From Candidatus Thalassarchaeaceae archaeon (GTDB lineage: Archaea; Thermoplasmatota; Poseidoniia; Poseidoniales; Thalassarchaeaceae), in the NCBI GenBank assembly GCA_943841885.1, contig CALSZZ010000003.1, forward strand, positions 1 through 64,000: a DNA stretch of 64,000 nucleotides, given 5' to 3'. The notes under the pieces are model-generated. The model ran no database searches. It had not been told where the DNA came from and saw only the letters and a program-made list of their open reading frames with translations. A program made the position numbers and the translations under genes. Below are positions 36,317 to 46,800 of the stretch, one piece after another (position 1 is the first letter of the stretch; every line of letters starts with the position of its first letter).

Positions 36317-36614
36317 CGAGGGAGTAGGGAATAAGCCCCTTTCTGTTCACCTTACGGCTGGTCGCATTCATCTATGCATCCTACCCGGTCCTGTTGATGC
36401 CATACAGACCTGCTTGGACTTGCTCCGGTGGAGTTGCTCGTTCCAGCTAAGTTCAGGAAACCTCACCTTTTCAGGATCATCGTACGCCTGGCCTAGTTCG
36501 TTTCTGTTGCAGAGCTGACCCTCCCGGGCCTTCGGCTTGCACCGAACCACCTGCATCTTGGAGAGGGGACTTTCCTCAGTGTCGTACACTGTCAGCGACC
36601 CTCCTACTCCCTCT
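36317..36614 (-). ncRNA. rnpB: RNase P RNA
   Basis: The transcript begins GAGGGAGTAGG and ends CCTACTCCCTC, a perfect 11-bp P1 helix. The universal CR-I sequence GAGGAAAGTCC is at 36577-36567 and CR-V ACAGAAAGGGGCTTAT at 36346-36331; together they form the P4 core. Length is about 298 nt, typical of archaeal type A. A TATA-like ATAAAA at about 36636-36631 is about 20-25 nt upstream of the P1 start. Any reading frame here is a by-product. It processes the 5' ends of tRNA precursors. GC content is far above the surrounding DNA. Confidence 0.95.
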
Positions 36615-36731
36615 AACTCACCCTGCAAGGTTTTATGCATGAACTTCTCGGTTGAATGATTTTAAGATAATTTCATAAAAATGAAACATTGTGATAGGAA
36701 TTATCATTCACTCTATCCTATTGGAGATAAT

Positions 36732-37436
36732 ATGAACGCAGTGGAAGTTCTGAAACAAGAGGCTGGAATATCTGCATGTAAGTATGTAAAAAATGGAATG
36801 AAAATAGGGCTTGGGACTGGTTCAACTGTCAAATATACAATTATTGAATTAGGTAGAAGAATTGTTGAAGAGAATTTGGAAATAATCGGAGTACCAACCA
36901 GTGAGAATACTAAAAAATTAGCTAAATCATTGGGGATTCCACTATCTAATTTATCAGAAATAGATAAATTAGACCTAACCATAGATGGAGCCGATGAGTT
37001 TGATGATAATTATGATTTAATAAAAGGTGGAGGAGGGGCATTAACAAGAGAGAAAATAGTCGCATTAGCATCTAATGCAATGATAGTAGTCGCAGATGAT
37101 AGAAAGAAAGTATCGACTCTTGGACAATTCCCATTACCTGTTGAAGTACATATTTCATATTGGGAAAATATAAAAGAAAATATAGAAAAATTTTGTTTTA
37201 ATCAAGTATCTCTAAGATATGGGTCTGAAGGACCATTTGTGACTGATAATGGTGGTTATATTTTAGATTGTAATTTCGGCCCCGTTATATCTGATCCGTA
37301 CACTCTGGAAAATAAAATAAAATCTATTGAAGGAGTAGTAGAAGTAGGTTTATTCGTTGGAATTTGTGATTTAGTAATTATTTCTTCAATGTCCGGAGTT
37401 AAAGTATTAACTAAACCAAATGGTAGATTATCTTAA
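36732..37436 (+). CDS. rpiA: Ribose-5-phosphate isomerase A
   Basis: About 234 residues from the ATG at 36732, preceded by a GGAG ribosome-binding site; an upstream in-frame ATG at 36681 would add 17 residues with no match to the family. Motifs GLGTGSTVKY (phosphate binding), DGADEF (catalytic Asp) and KGGGGALTREK are all intact. The enzyme interconverts ribose-5-phosphate and ribulose-5-phosphate, supplying ribose for nucleotides in archaea without the oxidative pentose pathway. It is divergent from the RNase P RNA and upstream of tRNA-Lys. Confidence 0.93.
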   Translation: MNAVEVLKQEAGISACKYVKNGMKIGLGTGSTVKYTIIELGRRIVEENLEIIGVPTSENTKKLAKSLGIPLSNLSEIDKLDLTIDGADEFDDNYDLIKGGGGALTREKIVALASNAMIVVADDRKKVSTLGQFPLPVEVHISYWENIKENIEKFCFNQVSLRYGSEGPFVTDNGGYILDCNFGPVISDPYTLENKIKSIEGVVEVGLFVGICDLVIISSMSGVKVLTKPNGRLS

Positions 37437-37482
37437 TTGTCTCTTCCGTCGTGATTAAATTGACTCACCAATTCGGAGGCGC

Positions 37483-37556
37483 GGGTCTGTAGCTTAGTCA
37501 GGTAGAGCGCCCGGCTCTTAACCGGGCGGCCGCGGGTTCGAACCCCGTCAGACCCG
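37483..37556 (+). tRNA. tRNA-Lys (anticodon CTT)
   Basis: 74 nt. The acceptor stem GGGTCTG pairs with CAGACCC, followed by discriminator G. The D arm is GCTTAGTCAGGTAGAGC, the anticodon stem CCCGG/CCGGG with loop CTCTTAA (anticodon CTT), and the T loop is TTCGAAC. No CCA is encoded and no intron is seen. A TATA-like ATTAAAT lies about 25-28 nt upstream, and a run of seven T follows. Confidence 0.97.
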
Positions 37557-37559
37557 CTA

Positions 37560-37566
37560 TTTTTTT
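37560..37566 (+). terminator. Poly-T terminator after tRNA-Lys
   Basis: Seven consecutive T three bases after the tRNA end, the usual form of an archaeal intrinsic terminator. Confidence 0.6.
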
Positions 37567-37630
37567 GTACCAATTAATCAAGGTTTCATAACTGTGATGT
37601 ATGTGAGAAGTAAAGTAAGGGGTTAAGCAC

Positions 37631-38959
37631 ATGGCGAAAAATTATTGGATTGGTGATATTCATAAAGGTAATTTTGATGGCCAAGAAGTAGAGTTAAAAG
37701 GTTGGATTTATAGAACTAGAGGATCTAATAAAATTCACTTTTTAGTCCTACGTGACTCTACTGGTGTGATTCAATGCGTAATCAAAAGAGACTCTGTGGG
37801 TGATGAATCATTCGATTTGATTAAATCATCATTAATAGAATCAAGTATAATTTTGAAAGGACTAGTGGAAGTTACAGATCGTGAACACGGTTACGAAATT
37901 CAGGTAAATAATATAGAAATTATTGGAGCCGTAAATCCTGATAGGCCATTCCCAATAACTGAGTCAGCAATGCTAGAAGCGGAAGGAGGAGAATCAGAAT
38001 TTCTTCTTGATAATCGTCACCTGTATCTAAGAACTAGCAGAATGACTACCATGCTAAAAATTCGTTCAACGATATTTGGAACTATTCATTCATATTTCCG
38101 TAATCAAGATTTTATTGAATATCAAGCACCAAACTTTGTTGCTGGAGCAGTTGAAGGGGGAAGTACACTATTTGAAGTACCTTATTTCGGTAAAAAAGCA
38201 TACTTAACCCAATCATGGCAACTATACGCCGAGGCTGCGATGCCTGCCTTGGAAAGACTCTACACCATTGCTCCTTCATTTAGAGCAGAAAAAAGTCGTA
38301 CACGAAGACATTTGACTGAGTTTTGGCATGCTGAAATGGAAGTTGCTTGGGCATCTAACGAAGAAATAATGAAATATGGCGAGGGAGTTGTACGTGCAAC
38401 AGCAAAGAATCTTTTGGAAGAGAGAGAAGTGGAATTGAATGACCTCGGCAGAGATTTGGAATTAATTGCAAGATATGCCGACAGTAAATATCCAATAATG
38501 AGGTATGATGAGGCTGTTGAGATTCTCCAAGGGAAAGGCATAGATATTGATTGGGGACAAGATCTTGATTATTCTAAAGAAAAGATACTTACTGCCGATT
38601 TTGATGTTCCACATTTCTTAACTCATTACCCCAGGATTGCAAAACCATTCTACCACAGGCCAGATCCAGAAGATCCAAAATATGTTTTATGTCATGATTT
38701 ACTAGCTCCAGAAGGTTATGGTGAAATTATTGGAGGAGGAGAAAGAACATGGTCTGAAGAGGAAATATTAGAGCGAATAGATGAGGAAGGTACGCCTCGT
38801 GAACCATATGAGTTCTACATCGATACACGTCGTTACGGAGGAGTTCCGCATGGCGGCTTTGGTTTAGGGGTGGATAGAGTTTGTGCTTGGCTCGCAGGAG
38901 CAGATCACATACGTGAAGTCATCCCATTTCCTAGAGACTCTAGAAGAGTTACGCCATAA
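37631..38959 (+). CDS. asnS: Asparaginyl-tRNA synthetase
   Basis: 442 residues, class IIb. An N-terminal OB-fold anticodon-binding domain (VELKGWIYRTRGSNKIHFLV) is followed by class II motif 1, motif 2 (FRAEKSRTRRHLTEFWHAEM) and motif 3 (GFGLGVDRVCAWL). The segment LLAPEGYGEIIGGGER is typical of asparaginyl enzymes and distinguishes it from AspRS, which has EISSGAQR there; the retained OB domain distinguishes it from archaeal asparagine synthetase A-like paralogues. It charges tRNA-Asn with Asn directly. Position 'QSWQLY' carries Trp where most relatives have Gly or Ala. Confidence 0.9.
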   Translation: MAKNYWIGDIHKGNFDGQEVELKGWIYRTRGSNKIHFLVLRDSTGVIQCVIKRDSVGDESFDLIKSSLIESSIILKGLVEVTDREHGYEIQVNNIEIIGAVNPDRPFPITESAMLEAEGGESEFLLDNRHLYLRTSRMTTMLKIRSTIFGTIHSYFRNQDFIEYQAPNFVAGAVEGGSTLFEVPYFGKKAYLTQSWQLYAEAAMPALERLYTIAPSFRAEKSRTRRHLTEFWHAEMEVAWASNEEIMKYGEGVVRATAKNLLEEREVELNDLGRDLELIARYADSKYPIMRYDEAVEILQGKGIDIDWGQDLDYSKEKILTADFDVPHFLTHYPRIAKPFYHRPDPEDPKYVLCHDLLAPEGYGEIIGGGERTWSEEEILERIDEEGTPREPYEFYIDTRRYGGVPHGGFGLGVDRVCAWLAGADHIREVIPFPRDSRRVTP

Positions 38960-38999
38960 AAAAACATTATTATATATCTAATAACAATTTCCTAAGGGT

Positions 39000-39401
39000 A
39001 TGGAAAGTAATGATGTCTCTTCTTTGGCTCCTGTTATCGGACTTTCTGCTGTAACTGCTAGTTTATGTTGTCTTCCATCTATTATTTGGGTATTATTTGG
39101 TGGTTCTTCTGCAATCGTAGCAGCAAATACATTATCAGAAACACTGTACTATTCTCCTTTTAGATATTTTTTATATTCAATATCTTTTATTATGCTTTTA
39201 TCTGGATTAATATTATTCTTTAGAAAGCAAGGAATATGTACATTAGATGAAGCAAAACAAAATCAACAACGCATAATAAATACTAGTTTAGCGGTTTTCA
39301 CAATAACTATTCTATCGTATCTGGTGTGGAACTTTGTTATTCTGGAAATATTAGGTATTGCTTTAGGACTTCCTTGGGAAGATTCAGCGTTTTGGAATTG
39401 A
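39000..39401 (+). CDS. MerT-like small membrane protein
   Basis: 133 residues, three to four membrane helices. The N-terminal helix holds ASLCCLPSIIWVLFGGSS, closely following the 'AStCCLgPLvLvaLG-SGA' motif of MerT mercuric transporters, and a hydrophilic loop after the second helix contains GICTLDEA, in the place where MerT has its second cysteine region. A fourth helix near the C-terminus is like MerT. No MerA, MerP or MerR is nearby, so transport of mercury cannot be claimed; the family may transport another soft metal. It is 40 bp downstream of asnS and 41 bp upstream of the acyl-CoA dehydrogenase start. Confidence 0.55.
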   Translation: MESNDVSSLAPVIGLSAVTASLCCLPSIIWVLFGGSSAIVAANTLSETLYYSPFRYFLYSISFIMLLSGLILFFRKQGICTLDEAKQNQQRIINTSLAVFTITILSYLVWNFVILEILGIALGLPWEDSAFWN

Positions 39402-39442
39402 CTACTTCCAATCGAATATATCATAGGAGGGTGCATGATAGC

Positions 39443-40663
39443 ATGTATATGGCAGTTGACTGGCGAGAACTCGATATTGCTAATCCAACACAAGAGCATG
39501 CCATGCTGAGAGAAATGGTACGTAGTTTTGTTAAAGAAGAAGTAGAACCACAAGCCTTGGAAAATGATAAAAAAGAGAAGTTCAATGTTGAGTTATTCAG
39601 AAAATTAGGTGAATATGGCCTTCTGGGGATATCTGTACCGGAAGAATATGGAGGGGCAGGGATGGATGCCACTGCTGTGGCTATTGTAAATGAAGAATTA
39701 TCATATTCCGATCCAGCATTTTGTTTAGCCTATCTTGCACACGCACAACTTATGGTAAATAATCTTGCCCAAAACGGTTCAGAAGAGCAAAAAAAGCGCA
39801 TTCTTCCCAAAGTATGTAGCGGGGAATGGATTGGTTGTATGGCTATGAGTGAACCAGGATATGGAACAGATGTACTTGGTATGCAGACAAATGCAGTGCA
39901 AAGAGAAGATGGGCAATGGTTGATTAATGGGAATAAAATGTGGATTACAAATGGTGTAATTGATGATAACAAAACCCCCGCAGACATCGTTTGGCTGTAC
40001 GCTAGTACTGGAAAAGATGACTCTGGCCGTACAGAAATAACTACTTTTTTAATTGAAAATGGAATGCCAGGATATTCTGTGGGTCAAAAAATATATGATA
40101 AAAGTGGTATGAGGGCAAGTAATACTGCTGAACTAGTTTTCGATAGTTGTGTTGTCCCTGCAAAAAATGTCGTGGGGAATCCTGGAGAATCTATGTCACA
40201 CATGATGAGAAATTTAGAAATCGAGAGAATAGGACTTGCTGCAATGGCATTAGGTATCGCCCGACGTAGCTTGTCGGCAATGAATAAATATTCAAGCGAA
40301 AGAGAAGCTTTCGGCCAAGAAATTAGAAATTTCGGACAAATACAAAGACATATAGGAGAATCTTGGGCAGAATATAGAGCAATTAGAGCATATGTTTATG
40401 ATACTGCGGCGAGTACAAACTTAGGTTTAGCAGGAAATAGATTGGATTCTGATGGAGTTAAATTATTTGCTACAACCGCCGCGAAAAACATAGCAGATAG
40501 AGCTATTCAGGTTATGGGCGGTTATGGTTATGTTGGAGAATACGTTGTCGAGAGACTCTGGAGAGATTCAAAATTACTAGAGATTGGAGGTGGGACTTTA
40601 GAAAGCCATCAGAAAAATATTACACGGGATTTAGTCAAAAATCATGAGGCTATAAATAGATAA
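39443..40663 (+). CDS. Acyl-CoA dehydrogenase
   Basis: 406 residues from the ATG at 39443, chosen because an AGGAGGGTG ribosome-binding site lies just upstream and because longer frames would overlap the MerT-like gene. Conserved segments include PEEYGGAGMD, the FAD-binding MAMSEPGYGTDV and WITNG, the substrate-side ERIGLAAMALGIARR and QVMGGYGYVGEY, and the catalytic-base region RDSKLLEIGGGTLE. It introduces the alpha-beta double bond into acyl-CoA and passes electrons to ETF. Together with the 3-hydroxyacyl-CoA dehydrogenase 6 kb away it suggests degradation of fatty or branched-chain acids; the chain-length preference cannot be told. Confidence 0.9.
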   Translation: MYMAVDWRELDIANPTQEHAMLREMVRSFVKEEVEPQALENDKKEKFNVELFRKLGEYGLLGISVPEEYGGAGMDATAVAIVNEELSYSDPAFCLAYLAHAQLMVNNLAQNGSEEQKKRILPKVCSGEWIGCMAMSEPGYGTDVLGMQTNAVQREDGQWLINGNKMWITNGVIDDNKTPADIVWLYASTGKDDSGRTEITTFLIENGMPGYSVGQKIYDKSGMRASNTAELVFDSCVVPAKNVVGNPGESMSHMMRNLEIERIGLAAMALGIARRSLSAMNKYSSEREAFGQEIRNFGQIQRHIGESWAEYRAIRAYVYDTAASTNLGLAGNRLDSDGVKLFATTAAKNIADRAIQVMGGYGYVGEYVVERLWRDSKLLEIGGGTLESHQKNITRDLVKNHEAINR

Positions 40664-40669
40664 TTTTGG

Positions 40670-40742
40670 TAGTCCCGCCCGGATTCGAACCAGGGTCCCC
40701 AGGACCAAAACCTGAGATGATGGACCACTACACTACGGGACT
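40670..40742 (-). tRNA. tRNA-Gln (anticodon TTG)
   Basis: 73 nt on the minus strand. The acceptor stem AGTCCCG pairs with CGGGACT, discriminator A. The anticodon stem TCAGG/CCTGG flanks loop TTTTGGT (anticodon TTG), and the T loop is TTCGAAT. No encoded CCA or intron. A TATA-like AAATACAAAT lies about 26-33 nt upstream, where an apparent TTG start of the following plus-strand ORF also falls. Confidence 0.96.
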
Positions 40743-40830
40743 TCGCGAGCCTCCGTGACGTTACTTCAATTTGTATTTGACGGGACATAATTGCGGTACC
40801 ATCAAGGCGTACATAATTATCGGAACGGTC

Positions 40831-43800
40831 GTGAAGGTACTCAATTCTCTATTCATGGTACTATTATTGGTGTGTTGCCCACTTTCATCTATCGCATCTA
40901 ATGTCTCTAATGAAGATGAACAAATTTTTGTAAATAATGATGATTTTGATTCCTTAATAAGACCAATTCCAGAAACAAATCCATGGATTGATTCTAGTAT
41001 CCATCAGCGAATTAATTCAGGTGACTCAGAAGTAAGAATTACTGTAATAACATGGTCTATTAAAAATCTGAATGATTGGCAACAAAGATATAATGTTTTT
41101 GAAAGACAAGCACCTGCATCAGGCGGTGAATTATTAGTTTACAATGAACCAAAAGATGGAGAAATTAATCATAGAACATTCTGGATTAATTCTAGTTTAT
41201 TCCATAAACTAATTTCTATTACAGGGATTATAGCGTTAATGGATGCAGAACGTACCCCTGAACCGTATGATATTCAGCCATTTGAAAGACCAATCGATAT
41301 TAGCCCAGAATCGGTCAGATCAGGAATAATCCATGGAGCCAATGATGCTTGGGATAAAGGTTACACCGGAGAAGGAATGATTGTAGCAGTAGCAGATACA
41401 GGAGTTGACTTTGGCCATCCTGATCTTAATGGTACTCAAGCTAGAGTCGAATATGAAAACTCTAATTATAAGGGGTGGCCATTAATGTTCGACCACAATA
41501 GTATGTATAATTGGTTAGTAGATGGTAATTCCTATCCACAAACAAGTACATGGTATGCTAATACTTCTTTAGTGGATTTTGATAATGATAGCGATGGATT
41601 ACTGGATGTCACTGGATATAATATAACTGGAATAAATGCGTCCTTATCAGGAATTTATCATCTAGGAGAGCATCCAGATTATACACTAAGGGATAAGGTA
41701 GGGGGCGATGTCCCTATTTTGGTTGTTGATGATATGACATTTGGATTATATGAAACCGTTTATCCCGATATAGATAGGGATGATTGGTTTGGTAATGAGA
41801 CTCCTATGAGGCCTGGTGAAGAAACATCTGGTAGAGATGTTGATGGCGATGGCTTATGGGATATTTCTGCTGGACTAGTTTATTGGGTTGCAGATGGACA
41901 AAATGGGGTGCCTTATGCTGAGACTTATGCTGCAAGACATGGATACTCGAATAGAATTCCTGGATCGGGAAATTTAACTCTTTTTATGCTTGAATCCGGC
42001 AATCATGGTACATTGTGTGCAAGTGCTATTGCAGCCCAAGGAATAGTCTCTGACGGAGCAATAAAAGGCATGGCACCTAATGCTACAATCTCATCTATTG
42101 GCAACCATTATTCAGGTGGTCATGCATTAGATGGTTGGAGATTTATCGCGGAAGGTTATGATGGTGATCCAAATACTCCAGATCAGCCAAATATCGGCTC
42201 TTTCTCTTTTGGATATTCTTCAGTTGATGATTCTGGTTCTGATGGCTATTCATTATATTTGGATTGGCTAACTAGAATTTACAATAACAATACTTCCTAT
42301 GCAGTAGCCATTGGTAATGGAGGTCATGGTTTCGGAACTACAAAGGTGCCCGGGGCTGCTCATGGAATTTTCTCAGTTGGCGCATTCAGTAGTCGTTCAA
42401 GTGACTCTTATGGACAAAATGCTCCATGGTCAAATAGGGGCCCAAATGTTGTTGGTAGGATGGATCCTGATATTGTTTCAGTAGGCTGGTCAGCAACTGG
42501 AGATATGCCTTTGAACTCTTATGATTCAGCCAATTCGGCTTGGACTACATGGGGGGGGACTAGTTTAGCTACTCCCATAGCCGCCGGATTACTTGCTCTA
42601 GTAAGTGAGGCATGGCTGAAGAATAATCAAAATTATCCAAAATCACAGGAATTGAGAGATTTTGTACTTTCAACTTCGGATGATAGAGGTTATGAACCAT
42701 TTATACAAGGTGGAGGGTGGTTTAATGCGTCCAGAGCCGTTTCTACTTTAGATGGAGAGAACGGAACTTGGTGGGCCAGTCCTGCTCAATGGAATAGCGG
42801 GACGTTTCAAGGTCAACATAGGGATGCAAATATCAACTTATTAAAATCAGGAGAATCTCAAAATGTAGATATTAATTTTGCTAATTCCGGTGAATCCGAT
42901 ATAATGTTAAAATATACGCCTACGAAGTTCGCTCCACTTGAACATAATACAATGGTATGGAATAGTGTGGGTAATGGAAGTGAACAAGGAGTCAATGATA
43001 CTTGGAATGGGCATCAGTCAAATGAGCCAGACCTACTAATTCCTTTACATATTACTAATAACTCTTCAATTCATTTACATGAAAATACTACCCAACTTCG
43101 AGCTCGTGCAACTATTGATTATGCCGCTTTTGACCCTAATAAAGATAGAACAACCCATGAAAGAGTCTTTTTACAAATTTATAGATGGACAGATTATGAT
43201 TCTGATGGAGTATTTCATAATGATTCTGACAATGACGGAATGGTAGATTCAGGGGAATGGACCGAACCTGACGAAATGGAGGAGGTGACATATTGGTGGT
43301 CAAATGGACCTCAAGCAGAAGTTAGAGTTGGATTACCTTTCGAAGATGCAAGGGACGGTTTAATGTTAGGAGTTTGGAGGCATGTTGAAGAGTTTTCATC
43401 TGAAGATCCCGTAAGGATAGAAATTGATTGGACTACGTTTGGAAAGATAGAAGATAATTGGATAGACATACAAGATCAATCATTAATTCTTGGAAAAAAG
43501 AATGAAACGATTATGATGAATATATCAGTACCAGAAAATTCTACTCCTGGTTTGTATCAACACAGTTTATTTATAGAAACTTTTATACAAGATTCTGAAG
43601 GTAATTTCACCATTTCTGAATATAATTGGAGTTTACCTATAGTGACCAATGTTCCTTGGGAAGGCCCATTTTCACTATTGCCAAATAAACTCGATGGAAA
43701 CGTGTCAAATCAAACTTTATACACAGAATCCTGGATTAGTGGGGCTACAAGATGGGATTGGCGTGCTGAAAGTGGAGACTGGAGATTCTTGACGATAGAT

Positions 43801-46800
43801 TGGCCTTCTGAACTAGATACAGGCGGAATGGCAATTTTAGATGTTAATTGGGATGATAATCCTTACACAGACATTGATGTTCTATGGCTCTCTGAAACTC
43901 AGCATGGTTATGATCAAGAACATACTGATGCTTATGGAAACTCTACATTTTTTATTGAATCCCGCTCAACAAATAACCATGCTGGCAGTGGTCAGCATAA
44001 TTGGGGGACATTTACTGGTACTTCTCAGGAAGTATTTGCGGCCCCAGTTTCAGAGGGAGTCCATCAAATGGTCCTTCATACAGCATTACATGGAGTCGAA
44101 ACTAATGATAATCCTCTTAACATCTCTGTGGGCTATATTGTTTCAGAAAATGCTAGTTTAGAGAAAACAGTAACAGATTGGTCTGAAGGAAGTGGTAACG
44201 ATTCTCTATATTTGTTGTCTACAATACCACTCCCGATTGATTCAGTTGAAGCTTACGGATGGAATTCTGAGTTAAGTTTTGACAACGAAACTGCATTCAA
44301 TGACGGGTCCAATAAAATGGATGCATCATGGTGGCATAATTTTTCCCTAAGTAATGTTGAAGAAATTGCAATCAATATGGATTCATATGGAGATTCTGAT
44401 TTAGATCTATATCTGTTTAGAGATTCTGATGAGGATGGTAATTTTAGTTCAAATGAAGAAGTAGCTAGGTCTTGGAGTAGCTCTTCGTCAGAATCTATTT
44501 CTGTTATGAATCCGGAAGATGGAAATTATTCTATAGCCGTTCTGGGTTGGTCCGTACCGGGAGAAACAGTTCAATTCTGGCTAAATGGAGAAATAGTTGG
44601 TGGAGAGCAATTTAGAATATTAAATAATACATTATTAACATCAGATTCTATATCAGAGATATGGCCTAATGGAGCCGATGAGTTAGGAGGAGATATTCCA
44701 AATAGTGTTTTAAAAGTCGATATAGACTTTGATTTACCTGATGGCAAAGGAAATTGGACAGGATTCGTGAATGTAATTTTAGATGGAGGAATAAATTTTA
44801 GATTACCATATTTTTATGAATTAATAGACTCCCCTCCTGATATTTCCTTTTTGACTCCTACAAATATGACTTATACAAATGAATTACTTGATATACAGTT
44901 ACATGCTATTGATATCGGTGATGGTTTTTATTTACACAATCTTGATTGCCTAAATCTTAGTAATGGCACTGGAGCATTATTTGCAAAACATGCCTATGGA
45001 GTAAGTTCTAGCGGCGATATATTCAATTTAACTGAATCTTGGAATAATAAAAATTTTTCAAATCTTTCTAATATTTCATTTAGAGAAGTTATGATTTATT
45101 CTTCGATACCTGAAATAGAACAATGGCATGACTACAGAGCATCATTATCTGATAATTATGGAAATTTTGATGATGCTTTTCTATCAGTTTCTTATGATAT
45201 TACAGCACCAGATTTATTCATCACTGGTATTCCTTGGATAACAAATGATTCTCTTCTCATGATAGATATATTTACTGAACCCAATGCAAGTTTAAGTATA
45301 GATGGAGAAAATATAATTACCAATTTAAATGGATCTGTACAATATACACTCAATTTATCTATGACTCAATCTGGATATTATCAGAGTAATAATGAAAATT
45401 TACCATTCTTTTTTCTAGAAGAGGAAAATATCTTCTTGATCAGTTCTTCAGATGTCTCTGGAAATTCTAATAATCGTACTTTTCAGGTAGTTTATGACCC
45501 AGAATCTCCCAATTTTAATCTAATTAAAATTACTGATCAAGGTGGATTTGATTATGACATATCTAATTTAAACGGGCCTATGAATATAACAAGTGCTCAA
45601 ATTTGGGTTAATATGCCATCTGATTCTAAGCAATGGTGCCTGAAACTCTTAGGAATAGATTCAAATGATCATTTTGAAGATTGTAATGAAAATAATATGT
45701 CTCCTTTAATATTTAATCAATCAACTGGATATCCAATAAATGGTATTTCTTTATATGAAAATCATTTGGATAAAATATTACAAATGAATATTCCAAATCT
45801 CATAAATGGAGACTATGAAATGACTTTAGAGGTAACAGACTGGGCAAACAATACCGTTTTGGAGAGTTGGTTTATTTCTTTTGATACAGTACTGCCAATT
45901 GTAAGTTGGATTTCTAATCCTTCAGAAGATTTTCTCTTAACTAGTCATTTACAAAATCTTAGTTGGCAGACTTCAGAAGATGTTAGAATTAATTTTAGTG
46001 TAAATGGTGAAACTATTCTTTTAAAAAATAATTCTAATGATGGTTATTTCAATTTTCAATTGAATAAAACTGGAGTCCATTTGTTATGCTTTGAAGCAAT
46101 AGATAATACATTATGGCATGAAAACTACAATGTGTATAGGGTTTGTAAATCAATGTTATTGGACTCCTCAATTTATGATACTCAATTATCTACATTTACT
46201 AATGAAGGACTAGTTTCTTCTGATTCGCTACAAGTTATTCTTCAAAGAGAATCAACTCAAGAGATAAGGTGGTATAGGAATAATTCAGATCTAATAAATT
46301 TCATCCCTCCCGGCGAAAATGTAGTGGTTTTGAATATTGATTTAGAAGAAGGATACAATGAATTAATAATTGAAATTTCCTCTCTTAATGAGACTGATGA
46401 ATACTTAATTACTCTGGTTAAAGACTCCAAATCACCTATTTTTTCTTTCTCTGAATATTATTACCGAAATTCACCATTAAATAATATGAAAACATTAGAA
46501 GGAATTTGTGAGGCTGACTTACCAGTAACCATTAGTACTGATTTAGAAAATAAAGATTTTATTTGTCCCGAAGAAGGTAACTTTAGTATTGATATTTCAA
46601 TACCTTCCGAATCAGGAATCTATAAAATAGTTGGATTCACAACCGATGAAGCAAACAACATAGCCGATTATCAAATAAACGTTGAAAAACAAGATTGGGG
46701 AGAATGGGCATTTGAAGATATTAAAGAACAAGGTCCAATTTTTACTTGGGTTATTGTCTCAACCTTAATTTTACTGATTATAATATTATCTAATCATTTG

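Noticed and set aside
36368-36640. 90-residue minus-strand ORF
   Set aside because: It lies within the RNase P RNA, whose P1 helix and CR-I/CR-V sequences are clear.
40771-40830. TTG at 40771 as the subtilase start
   Set aside because: It lies in the TATA region of the divergent tRNA-Gln and adds 20 residues in front of a good signal peptide starting at the GTG at 40831.
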